64,000 nt of DNA, taken from Aromatoleum anaerobium. Lineage in GTDB: Bacteria > Pseudomonadota > Gammaproteobacteria > Burkholderiales > Rhodocyclaceae. The notes under the pieces are model-generated. The model made no database searches and was not told the origin of the DNA. It saw only the letters and a program-made list of their open reading frames with translations. The position numbers and the translations under genes are program-made. This document shows positions 34,950 through 43,450 of this stretch, in pieces (positions within the stretch are counted from its first letter, which is position 1; every line of letters begins with the position of its first letter). The DNA lies in contig NZ_WTVG02000039.1 of assembly GCF_012910705.2 (NCBI RefSeq), positions 434,001 to 498,000 on the forward strand, in the 5' to 3' direction.

Positions 34950-36350
34950 CCGCGCCGGTCGCCTGCGGTGATAGAGGGACCTGCGGCGCCCGGCGCCGTG
35001 GATAACTCTGCGGGGGTGGTCGATCGAGAGGTGGACCCTCACGGGCCGACGGCATCAAAGTGCCAAGGTGGAAGATACGAAGATCTTCACAGGCAAACCG
35101 GAGGGTCCGAGATGAATGATAGCAAAACGGTCGTCGGCATCGACATTGCCAAGCGGGTGTTCCAGTTGCACTGGATCGACATGGAGACGGGAGAGATCGT
35201 GAGTTTGCCGCTCAAGCGCGAGAAGTTTCTCGAGCACTTCGCCAACCGGCAGCCCTGCCTGATCGGCATGGAGGCCTGCGGCGGCGCGCAGCACTGGGCG
35301 CGGAGCCTCACGGCGCTGGGGCACCAGGTCAAGCTGCTTCCTGGCAAGGCGGTCAAGCCCTTCGTGACGGGCAACAAGAATGACCGCCACGATGCGCGGG
35401 CGATCTGGACGGCGGTACAGCAGCCGCACGTCAAGGCCGTCGCCATCAAGAGCGAGGAACAGCAAGCGATCCTGGCGCTGCATCGCATGCGCAGCCAGCT
35501 GGTCAAGTTCCGCACCGCCCAGATCAACGGCCTGCGGGGATTGCTCACCGAATACGGCGAAGTCATGGCGCAGGGAAAAGCCGCCATCCGGAAGGGCATC
35601 ACGCAAGCCCTGGCACGACTGTCGGATCGCCTGCCGGCGATCGTCATCGACACCCTGCGCGAGCAGTGGGCGCGCATCGAGAAGATGGATGCCGAGATCG
35701 CCACTATCGAGCGGCGCATCAAAGACTGGCTCAAGCAAGACGCTGCCTGCCGGCGCATTGCCGAGATTCCTGGCGTCGGGCCGCTGACCGCGACCGCCGC
35801 CGTCGCCATCATGGGCGATGCCAAGACCTTCAAGTCCGGGCGGGAGTTTGCCGCTTTCGCCGGACTGGTGCCACGACAGACCGGCACGGGCGGGCGAGTC
35901 AAATTGCTTGGCATCAGCAAGCGCGGCGACACCTACCTTCGAACGCTGCTCATCCACGGCGCCCGGGCGGTTCTTACGAACGCGAAGGATCCGGGCCCGT
36001 GGGTGACTGCATTACGCCAGCGCCGACCGCTCAACGTCGCGGTGGTGGCCTTGGCCAACAAGATGGCGCGGACGATCTGGGCGATTCTCGCTCATGAACG
36101 GACGTACCAAAGGGAGTTTGTGACTCAACCCGCGCAGGGCTGAAGCACAACGTCAATCAACCACTTTGAAGAAAGGAGTGGCCGCCGTAAAGGTTGCGAA
36201 GGTACGAAAACGTGTGATGGCAAACAGGTCAGACCGTGACCCGCCAAGCCTGTATGACGTTCCGGACTTCGAGTCCACCAAAGGAAATGAGGCGCGGGTC
36301 AGCGGATTCCATCAGGGCCAGCAGGCATCGGCCTGCACCACAGGCCGGAT
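34950..36350 (+). mobile_element. IS110-family insertion sequence (ends not resolved)
   Basis: One transposase gene with about 160 bp of structured non-coding DNA before it and about 200 bp after it. IS110 elements have no long terminal inverted repeats and make no clear target duplication, so the borders cannot be fixed by eye; the limits given are estimates. The 5' non-coding part contains hairpins (for example GGCGCCCGGCGCC and GAAGATACGAAGATCTTC), where a guide-type bridge RNA of this family could be encoded. The element separates the TetR/RND remnants from the side-chain operon that starts at 36422. Confidence 0.55.
35112..36143 (+). CDS. IS110-family transposase
   Basis: A 343-residue recombinase. 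The N-terminal RuvC-like DEDD domain begins VVGIDIAKRVFQLHWID and includes GMEACGGAQHWARSL and NDRHDARAIWTA; the C-terminal Transposase_20 domain has IAEIPGVGPLTATAAVAIMG, FAAFAGLVPRQTGTGG and GKS-like KRGDTYLRTLLIHGARA with its conserved Ser-bearing region. Length is normal and the frame intact, so the element may be active. ATG 35112 follows a GGAGGG ribosome binding site. Confidence 0.9.
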   Translation: MNDSKTVVGIDIAKRVFQLHWIDMETGEIVSLPLKREKFLEHFANRQPCLIGMEACGGAQHWARSLTALGHQVKLLPGKAVKPFVTGNKNDRHDARAIWTAVQQPHVKAVAIKSEEQQAILALHRMRSQLVKFRTAQINGLRGLLTEYGEVMAQGKAAIRKGITQALARLSDRLPAIVIDTLREQWARIEKMDAEIATIERRIKDWLKQDAACRRIAEIPGVGPLTATAAVAIMGDAKTFKSGREFAAFAGLVPRQTGTGGRVKLLGISKRGDTYLRTLLIHGARAVLTNAKDPGPWVTALRQRRPLNVAVVALANKMARTIWAILAHERTYQREFVTQPAQG

Positions 36351-36421
36351 ATAAAACTGCAGCCTATCTGTCCCAACACACCAAATCGTCCTTGCAAACG
36401 GGAGGCGTCCATATAACTGTC

Positions 36422-37630
36422 ATGACGGACGTCTTCATCTACGACCACGTGCGCACCCCCCGCGGCAAAGGCAAGGCCGACGGCGCGCTCGCCGAGATCA
36501 CCCCGGTGCAGCTCGCCGCGCAGATGCTGCAAGCGGTGCGCGACCGCAATCAGCTCGACTCCGCCTTGGTCGAGGACGTGTTCCTCGGCTGCGTGTGCCC
36601 GGTCGGCGAACAGGGGGGCAACATCGCCCGCGTCGCAGCGCTCGTCGCAGGCTTCGATCACGGCGTGCCGGGCGTGCAGGTGAACCGCTACTGCGGTTCG
36701 GGCCTCGAGGCGGTGAACTTCGCTGCCGCGAAGGTCGCCAGCGGGCAGATCGACCTAGCCATCGGCGGAGGCGTCGAGAGCATGTCGCGCGTACCGATGG
36801 GGAGCGACGGCGGTGCGATGGCGCTCGACCCCCAGGTCGCCTTCAAGATGCATTTCACGATGCAGGGCGTGAGCGCCGACCTACTGTCGACCCTGCACGG
36901 CTTCACGCGCGAGCAGTGCGACGCCTATGCGGTGGAGAGCCAGCGGCGCGCCGCCCAGGCGTGGGCGAACGGCTGGTTCGCCCGCTCGGTGGTGCCGGTG
37001 AAGGATGTCCTCGGCCTGCCGATCCTCACCAAAGACGAAGCGATCCGCCCGGACACGACGCTCGAATCGCTGGCTGCCCTGAAGCCCTCCTTCCTCGAGA
37101 TGGGCACGCAGTACGGCTTCGATGGCGTCGCGCTGCTGAAGTACCCGCAGCTCGAAGCGATCAGCCACATGCATCACGCCGGCAACAGCTCGGGCATCGT
37201 CGATGGCGCAGCGGCGGTGCTGGTCGGCAACCGCGAGATCGGCGCACGCACGGGCCTCAAGCCGCGCGCGCGCATCCGCTCGGTGGCGACCGTCGGCTCC
37301 GAGCCGACGCTGATGCTGGATGCGCCGAGCTTCGCCGCGCAGAAGGCGCTGAAGAAGGCCGGCATGAACGCCTCCGACATCGGCCTGTGGGAATTGAACG
37401 AGGCCTTCTCGTCGGTCGTCCTGTGCCTGATGGAACGCCTCGATGTACCCCACGAGCGCATCAATGGGAACGGCGGCGCGATCGCGATGGGACACCCGCT
37501 GGGCGCGACCGGCGCCATGATCCTCGGCACGCTCCTCGACGAAATGGAGCGTCGCCAAGTCGGCACCGGCCTGGTCACCCTGTGCGAAGCGGCCGGCATG
37601 GGCACGGCCACCGTCATCGAGCTCGTCTGA
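36422..37630 (+). CDS. Acetyl-CoA acyltransferase (thiolase)
   Basis: A 402-residue thiolase and first gene of the plus-strand side-chain operon. The nucleophilic Cys is in VNRYCGSGLEAVNF, NEAF in LWELNEAFSSVV, His in GGAIAMGHPLGATGA and the second Cys in VTLCEAAGMGT. It should cleave 3-ketoacyl-CoA to release acetyl- or propionyl-CoA. The ATG at 36422 is preceded by GGGAGG at a good distance. The promoter region has been approached by the IS110 element, and only a half-match of the operator motif is seen (ATCGTCC at 36386). Confidence 0.88.
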   Translation: MTDVFIYDHVRTPRGKGKADGALAEITPVQLAAQMLQAVRDRNQLDSALVEDVFLGCVCPVGEQGGNIARVAALVAGFDHGVPGVQVNRYCGSGLEAVNFAAAKVASGQIDLAIGGGVESMSRVPMGSDGGAMALDPQVAFKMHFTMQGVSADLLSTLHGFTREQCDAYAVESQRRAAQAWANGWFARSVVPVKDVLGLPILTKDEAIRPDTTLESLAALKPSFLEMGTQYGFDGVALLKYPQLEAISHMHHAGNSSGIVDGAAAVLVGNREIGARTGLKPRARIRSVATVGSEPTLMLDAPSFAAQKALKKAGMNASDIGLWELNEAFSSVVLCLMERLDVPHERINGNGGAIAMGHPLGATGAMILGTLLDEMERRQVGTGLVTLCEAAGMGTATVIELV

Positions 37631-37665
37631 GCGCCACCGGAATAATTCAAGGAATCGACCTGATC

Positions 37666-39846
37666 ATGACTGAAGTCATCCATATCTCGGTGGACGCCGA
37701 CGGCATCGCCACCCTCCTCTTCGACCGAACCGACAGCACCATGAACACCATGGACATGAAGTTCATGGACGAGATGGAGGCGGCGGTCGAGCGCCTCGTC
37801 AACGACGACGGAATCAAGGGCGCAATCTTCACGTCGGGCAAACCCGTGTTTGCCGCCGGAGCAGACCTGAAGGGAATCGAGGCCTCGCTCGAAGCTCACG
37901 ACACGCCGGTAGCCGAGCGCTTGGCACGCAATGCGTCGCTGTCGAAGCTTTTGCGCCGCATGGAGACCTGCGGCAAGCCGGTCGCCTGCGCGATCAACGG
38001 CACCGCGCTGGGCGGCGGCACCGAGATCGCGCTCGCATGCCATTTCCGCGTCGTCGCCGACAGCAAGGGCATTCAGCTCGGCCTGCCGGAAGTCCAGGTG
38101 GGTCTGCTGCCCGGCGGCGGGGGAACTCAGCGCGTGTCGCGCCTCGTCGGCATCCAGGCCGCCGTGCCCGTGCTCATGGAAGGCCAGGCCTTGAGCCCCG
38201 AGAAGGCGCTCAAGATGGGGCTCGTGCACAAGGTCGTGCCGGCCGAGGAGCTACTGGCGGAGGCCCTCCGCTGGCTGGTCGAAGAAGGCGATCCCGTGCA
38301 GCCGTGGGACAAGAAGGGCTTCAAGGTGCCGGGCGGCGCCGGCCCGATGACACCTGCGATCGCTCAGATGCTGGTCGTCAGCAATGCGATGCTGCAGGCC
38401 AAGACCTATCACAACCTGCCCGCGCCGAAGGCCATCCTCTCGTGCCTGTACGAGGGGCCGCAGCTACCGATGGACAAGGCGCTCGAAGTCGAGGCCAAGT
38501 ACTTCACGCTGCTGCAACTCGACCCCGTGTCGCGCAACATGATCCGCACCCTGTTCATCAACAAGGGCAAGGCGGACAAGCTGATGCACCGCCCGGAAGG
38601 CGTCCCGAAGACCACCTTCCGCAAGATCGGCGTCGTCGGCGCCGGACTCATGGGGGCGGGCATCGCCTACCACTGCGCGAAGCTCGGCATCGAAACGGTG
38701 CTCATCGACCGTGACCAGGCCGGCGCTGACAAGGGCAAGGCCTACTCGATCAAGCGCCTCGAAAAGGACATCGCGAAGGGGCGCATGACGCAGGAGAAGG
38801 CCGACGCGATCCTCGCGCGCATCCATCCGACCACCGATTACGCCGGTCTCGCCGACGTCGAACTGGTTGTCGAGGCGGTGTTCGAAGACCGCGCGATCAA
38901 GGCCGAGGTCACGCGCCGGCTGGAGGCCGTGCTGCCCAAGGATGCGGTGATCGCCTCGAACACCTCGGGCCTGCCGATCACCGAACTCGCCGAGGCCGGC
39001 GAGCGGCCGCAGAACTTCATCGGCATGCACTTCTTCTCGCCGGTCGAACGCATGCCGCTGGTCGAGATCATCCGTGGGCGCAAGACCTCGCCGGAAACGC
39101 TGGCGCGGGCGCTGGATCTGGTGCAGGCGATGAAGAAGACGCCCATCGTCGTGAACGACGGACCGGGCTTCTTCACGAGCCGCTTCATCGGCGCCTACGT
39201 CAACGAAAGCCTCGCGATGGTCACCGAGGGCGTGAATCCCGCGCTGATCGAGAACGCCGCGAAGATGGCCGGAATCCCGGTTGGCCCCCTCACGGTGTCT
39301 GACGAGATCGGTCTCGATACCGCCTACCACGCGAGCCAGCAGCGCAAGAAGGACGAAGGCGCGGCCTTCAAGGAGACGCCGACGTTCCGCCTCGTCGAGA
39401 AGCTGGTCGGCGAACTGGGCCGCCACGGGCGCAAGAACGGCAAGGGCTTCTTCGACTATGCCGCCGACGGCAGCAAGCGCCTGTGGAAGGGGCTGGCCGA
39501 ACTCTTCCCGCCGCTCGCCGAGCAGCCGACAGTCGAAGAGGTCAAGGCGCGCATGCTCTACGCGCAGCTTGTCGATGCCGCCAAGGCGATGGCCGACGGC
39601 ATCGTGATCGATCCGGCCGACGGCGACGTCGGCGCGATCCTCGGTGTCGGCTTCCCGGCCTACCTGGGTGGACCGTTCTCGATGATGGACACCATCGGCA
39701 TCGAACGCGTGGTCGCCGAATGCGACCGCCTCGCCGCGCGCTACGGCAGCCAGTACGCCGCCCCGCAACTGTTGCGTGACATGGCGGCGGAAGGTCAGAC
39801 CTTCTACGGCGCGCGCCGGGTGACCCCGCCCGCCGCCGCACGCTGA
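37666..39846 (+). CDS. FadB/FadJ-like trifunctional beta-oxidation protein
   Basis: A 726-residue fusion of enoyl-CoA hydratase (about 1-190) and 3-hydroxyacyl-CoA dehydrogenase (about 310-720). Hydratase catalytic regions are AAGADLKGIE, GTALGGGTEIALACHFR and LGLPEVQVGLLPGGGGTQR with both Glu residues. The dehydrogenase has the NAD motif GVVGAGLMGAGIAYHCA, IASNTSGLPITELA, the catalytic His in IGMHFFSPVERMPLVEII and ILGVGFPAYLGGPF. It performs hydration and oxidation in the side-chain or general beta-oxidation spiral together with the thiolase in front of it. Spacing to the thiolase is 35 bp. Confidence 0.9.
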   Translation: MTEVIHISVDADGIATLLFDRTDSTMNTMDMKFMDEMEAAVERLVNDDGIKGAIFTSGKPVFAAGADLKGIEASLEAHDTPVAERLARNASLSKLLRRMETCGKPVACAINGTALGGGTEIALACHFRVVADSKGIQLGLPEVQVGLLPGGGGTQRVSRLVGIQAAVPVLMEGQALSPEKALKMGLVHKVVPAEELLAEALRWLVEEGDPVQPWDKKGFKVPGGAGPMTPAIAQMLVVSNAMLQAKTYHNLPAPKAILSCLYEGPQLPMDKALEVEAKYFTLLQLDPVSRNMIRTLFINKGKADKLMHRPEGVPKTTFRKIGVVGAGLMGAGIAYHCAKLGIETVLIDRDQAGADKGKAYSIKRLEKDIAKGRMTQEKADAILARIHPTTDYAGLADVELVVEAVFEDRAIKAEVTRRLEAVLPKDAVIASNTSGLPITELAEAGERPQNFIGMHFFSPVERMPLVEIIRGRKTSPETLARALDLVQAMKKTPIVVNDGPGFFTSRFIGAYVNESLAMVTEGVNPALIENAAKMAGIPVGPLTVSDEIGLDTAYHASQQRKKDEGAAFKETPTFRLVEKLVGELGRHGRKNGKGFFDYAADGSKRLWKGLAELFPPLAEQPTVEEVKARMLYAQLVDAAKAMADGIVIDPADGDVGAILGVGFPAYLGGPFSMMDTIGIERVVAECDRLAARYGSQYAAPQLLRDMAAEGQTFYGARRVTPPAAAR

Positions 39847-39886
39847 CGGATGCCCACCTGCACGCCCCCATAGTGAGGAGCACAAC

Positions 39887-40975
39887 GTGAATTTCGATTT
39901 TTCCGACGACCAGCGCCTGTTGCAGGACGCGGTTCGCACCATGCTCGCCGAGAACAGCACCTCGCAGGTGGTCCGCGAGGTCCTCGAAGGGCGGGCGACC
40001 CATTCGGCGAAGGTCTGGCAAAACCTCATCGACATGGGCGCCGCCGCAGCCGCGATCCCCGAGGCCTACGGCGGCGCCGGTCTCGGCTACCTGGAACTGT
40101 GTCTGGTGGCCGAGGAAGCCGGACGCCACCTTGCCGCCGTGCCCTTGTCATCCTGCATCTACCTGGCCGGCGAGGCCTTGCAGCGGGCGGGCAGCGAAGC
40201 GCAGAAGCGGCGCTGGCTGCCCGGGATCGCGCAGGGCGAAGTGATCGCCACCGCGGCCTTCACGAGCACCGAGCGCTACCGGACACCAAGCCCGCTCAGC
40301 TTCGACGGCCAACGCCTGACTGGTACCAGTCCGGTCCTGCCCGACGGCGCGATCGCGCAGCTCGCGGTCCTGCAGGTCGGCAAGGATCTGGTCGTGGTCG
40401 AGCTCAACGGCCCGGGCGTGCGCCGTACGGCGCTGCCGACCATCGACCCGACACGCCCGCTGGCGCAGATCGAGTTTGCCGGGACGCCCGCGGAAACGCT
40501 GGAGGCCACCGACGGCGCAGCCGTGGCTGCCCGCGTGCTCGACGCAGCGGCCGTCCTGCTCGCCTTTGAGCAAGTCGGCGGGGCCGCGCGGATCCTCGAA
40601 CTCGCGCGCAACTACTCGCTTGAGCGCAAGGCCTTCGGCCGCCAGATCGGCAGCTTCCAGGCCCTCAAGCACAAGATGGCGGACATCTACACCCGCATCG
40701 AGCTGGCGCGTGCGCACGCCTACTACGGCGCATGGGCGCTATCGTCGGACGCCCCCGAGCTGCCCAGGGCGGCGGCCGCCGCCCGCGTCGCGGCGACCCG
40801 CGCCTTCCTGATCGCGGCCGAGGAAGGCATCGAACTGCATGGCGGCATCGGTTTCACCTGGGAAATGGACTGCCACCTCTACTACCGCAGGGCGCGCCAC
40901 CTTGCGCAACTGATCGGCAGCGAACACGCCTGGCGCGCGCGCCTCGCCGATGAACTGATCAAGGAGGCCGCGTAA
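39887..40975 (+). CDS. Acyl-CoA dehydrogenase, small subunit of a heteromeric pair
   Basis: A 362-residue ACAD-like subunit beginning with GTG after GAGGAG. It has FSDDQRLLQDAVRTMLAE, the C-terminal FGRQIGSFQALKHKMADIYT and HGGIGFTWEMDCHLYYRRAR. The residue equivalent to the catalytic Glu is absent from both usual positions (AFEQVGGAARIL in the helix). It is the intact counterpart of the frameshifted gene at 5986-7077, with strong similarity at both ends. It is expected to form a complex with the next gene's product. Confidence 0.85.
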   Translation: MNFDFSDDQRLLQDAVRTMLAENSTSQVVREVLEGRATHSAKVWQNLIDMGAAAAAIPEAYGGAGLGYLELCLVAEEAGRHLAAVPLSSCIYLAGEALQRAGSEAQKRRWLPGIAQGEVIATAAFTSTERYRTPSPLSFDGQRLTGTSPVLPDGAIAQLAVLQVGKDLVVVELNGPGVRRTALPTIDPTRPLAQIEFAGTPAETLEATDGAAVAARVLDAAAVLLAFEQVGGAARILELARNYSLERKAFGRQIGSFQALKHKMADIYTRIELARAHAYYGAWALSSDAPELPRAAAAARVAATRAFLIAAEEGIELHGGIGFTWEMDCHLYYRRARHLAQLIGSEHAWRARLADELIKEAA

Positions 40976-40990
40976 GCGGAGCACCGACAC

Positions 40991-42220
40991 ATGGACTTCA
41001 ACGATTCCCCCGAAGAAGCCGCTTTCCGCGAGGAAGTGCGCGGCTGGCTGGCGGCCAACGGCCGACGCCGCACGCGCCCCGACGAAGCATTCGGCGAAGG
41101 GCTGGACGAGGCCGCGAAGCTTGCCCTCGCCAAGGCTTGGCAGGCGAAGAAGGCCTCCGCCGGCTACGCCGCGATCGCCTGGCCGCGCGAAGCGGGCGGG
41201 ATGGGCGGCACGGCGATGCAGCAGGTGATCTACCAGCAGGAGGAAGCCGCCTACCTCGTGCCGCAGATGATCTTCGAGGTCAGCATCGGCATGGGCCTGC
41301 CCACCGTGATGCGCTGGGCCGCCCCCGAGCTGAAGGCGCGCTTCCTGCGCCCGGGCCTCGCGGGCGAGGAGATCTGGTGCCAGCTCTTCTCCGAGCCCGA
41401 CGCCGGCTCGGACACCGGCGCGGTGCGCACGCGCGCGGTGCGCGACGGCGACGAGTGGGTCATCAACGGCCAGAAGGTGTGGACCTCGTCGGCACATTTC
41501 GGCGACTTCGGCATCCTGCTGGCGCGTACCGACTGGGACAAGCCCAAGCAGGACGGGCTCACGATGTTCATCGTCGACCTGAAAGCGCCCGGCGTCGAGA
41601 TCCGCCCGATCCACCAGATGTCCGGCGACTCGGAGTTCAACGAGGTGTTCTTCACCGACGTGCGCATCCCGGACCAATATCGCCTCGGCCCCGAGGGCGG
41701 CGGCTGGAAGGTGATGCTGAGCACGCTGATGCAGGAACGCCTGTCGGTAGGCGGCAACCTGCCGACCGACCTGCACCGGCACCTCGTCGATCTCGCCCGA
41801 ACCTGCGTCTGGGACGAGCGCCCGGCGATCGAGGACGCGCGCGTGCGCGCCCGCATCGCCGACGCCTACCTCGACCAGCAGGGCGTGTCACTGATCATCT
41901 CGCGCGGCCTGACCGCCCTGTCGAAGGGCAAGACGCCCGGCCCCGAGATGTCCATCACCAAGCTTGTCGCCGCGAAGGCGATGCAGGAGATTTCCTCGTT
42001 CGCGATGGAACTGGCCGGCCCGGAAGGGCTGCTTGCTTCCGAGGCTCTGGGCGGCAACTGGCGCTACCTGCAGCGCCAGTGGCTGGGCTCGCCGGGCGCG
42101 CGCATCGCGGGCGGCACGGACGAAGTCCTGCGGAACGTCATCGCCGAACGGGTGCTCGGTCTCCCCGGCGAGGTCCGCACGGACCGCAACGTGCCGTTCC
42201 GCGAGCTCGATCGCACCTGA
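40991..42220 (+). CDS. Acyl-CoA dehydrogenase, large subunit of a heteromeric pair
   Basis: A 409-residue ACAD with FSEPDAGSDTGAV, INGQKVWTSSAHF, LMQERLSVGGNLP (probable catalytic Glu in the helix) and RIAGGTDEVLRNVIAERVLG, again lacking the loop Glu. It is closely related to 4732-5967 over the full length, including the first residues MDFNDS. It lies 15 bases after its small subunit, and the pair probably introduces a double bond into the steroid side-chain acyl-CoA. Confidence 0.87.
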   Translation: MDFNDSPEEAAFREEVRGWLAANGRRRTRPDEAFGEGLDEAAKLALAKAWQAKKASAGYAAIAWPREAGGMGGTAMQQVIYQQEEAAYLVPQMIFEVSIGMGLPTVMRWAAPELKARFLRPGLAGEEIWCQLFSEPDAGSDTGAVRTRAVRDGDEWVINGQKVWTSSAHFGDFGILLARTDWDKPKQDGLTMFIVDLKAPGVEIRPIHQMSGDSEFNEVFFTDVRIPDQYRLGPEGGGWKVMLSTLMQERLSVGGNLPTDLHRHLVDLARTCVWDERPAIEDARVRARIADAYLDQQGVSLIISRGLTALSKGKTPGPEMSITKLVAAKAMQEISSFAMELAGPEGLLASEALGGNWRYLQRQWLGSPGARIAGGTDEVLRNVIAERVLGLPGEVRTDRNVPFRELDRT

Positions 42221-42239
42221 GATGCCGAAGGAAACCCCC

Positions 42240-43418
42240 ATGACGACGAAACCCCTCAGCGGCATCAAGGTGCTCGACTTCACCCAGCTCCTGCCCGGCC
42301 CGATGTGCACGCTGCATCTGGCGGACATGGGAGCCGAAGTGATCAAGGTCGAGCCGCTCGGTACCGGCGAGGCCGCGCGCGGCCCGCAAGGCACGCCCAT
42401 TTCGCACTTCTTCCTCGCGGTCAATCGCAACAAGCGCTCGCTCGCGATCGACCTGAGGGCGCCGGGCGGGCGCGAAGTGATCCTGGCGCTGGTGCGTGAT
42501 GCGGACATCCTTGTCGAAGGCTTCCGCCCCGGCGTGATGGCACGGCTAGGTCTCGGCTACGACGCCCTTCATGCCATCAATCCGCGGCTCGTTTACTGCG
42601 CGATCAGCGGCTACGGACAGGACGGGCCGCTCGCCGCCCTGAGCGGCCACGACATCAACTACCAGAGCTACGCGGGCATCCTCGAACAGAGCGCTCCCGC
42701 AGCTGGCAGCCCGCATCCGGGCAACTTCCCCATCGCGGATCTCGCCGGCGGCGCGCTGTCGGCTGCGATGGCAATCCTCGCCGCACTGTTCGATGCGCAA
42801 CGCAAGGGTGAAGGGCGCTTCATCGACGTTTCGATGACCGACTGCGCGATGGCGCTCAACGTTCAGCCCCTCGCCGGCCTGCACACGTACCAGCGTGCGA
42901 TCCCGGCCGGACACGACACGCTGAGCGGCGCCCTGCCCTGCTATGGGACGTACGAAACGGCCGACGGCCGGCATCTCGCGGTCGGGGCGCTGGAACCGAA
43001 GTTCTGGCAGAACTTCTGCCAGACCGCGGGCTGCCCGGAACTCATCAAGAGCGGCTGGGCGTCCGGCAAGGCCGGTCCCGCCGTCAAGGCGCAGGTCGCG
43101 GCGACCATCAAGCAGCGCACGCTTGCCGAGTGGATGGCCGCCTTCGACGGCGTCGATGCCTGCGTCAGCCCCGTGCTGCGCATCGACGAAGTCCTGGCGC
43201 ACCCGCACACGCGGGCGCGCGGGATGACCGTGGACACCCCGCTCCCCGATGGAGGCAGCGCGCCCTACTTCGCCTTCCCGGTGAAGATGAGTAACTACCG
43301 CTTCAGCCTCGACCGCACACCTCCAATCGTGGGCGAACACAACGACGAAATCCTGCGCGAACTGTGCTGGGCCGACGAGGCCATCGCACGACTCAAGGCC
43401 GACGGCGCGATCGCCTGA
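42240..43418 (+). CDS. Class III CoA-transferase family, AMACR-like
   Basis: A 392-residue family III protein. Two motifs favour alpha-methylacyl-CoA racemase over formyl-CoA transferase: GHDINYQSYAGIL, with the racemase His, and NFPIADLAGGALSAAM, with the Asp partner. In sterol and bile acid breakdown the racemase converts the 25R acyl-CoA to 25S so that the ACAD can act. The neighbouring ACAD pair and FadD19-like ligase fit this. The ATG at 42240 follows the ACAD stop by 19 bases. A CoA transfer role cannot be excluded by eye. Confidence 0.75.
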   Translation: MTTKPLSGIKVLDFTQLLPGPMCTLHLADMGAEVIKVEPLGTGEAARGPQGTPISHFFLAVNRNKRSLAIDLRAPGGREVILALVRDADILVEGFRPGVMARLGLGYDALHAINPRLVYCAISGYGQDGPLAALSGHDINYQSYAGILEQSAPAAGSPHPGNFPIADLAGGALSAAMAILAALFDAQRKGEGRFIDVSMTDCAMALNVQPLAGLHTYQRAIPAGHDTLSGALPCYGTYETADGRHLAVGALEPKFWQNFCQTAGCPELIKSGWASGKAGPAVKAQVAATIKQRTLAEWMAAFDGVDACVSPVLRIDEVLAHPHTRARGMTVDTPLPDGGSAPYFAFPVKMSNYRFSLDRTPPIVGEHNDEILRELCWADEAIARLKADGAIA

Positions 43419-43450
43419 TCGGCCGCAACAACGATTACACCGGAGACACC

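Noticed and set aside
36384-36403. Possible eleventh operator copy before the thiolase at 36422
   Set aside because: ATCGTCC is present but the right half (AAACGGG) does not match the dyad; may be chance or a degraded site beside the IS110 element.
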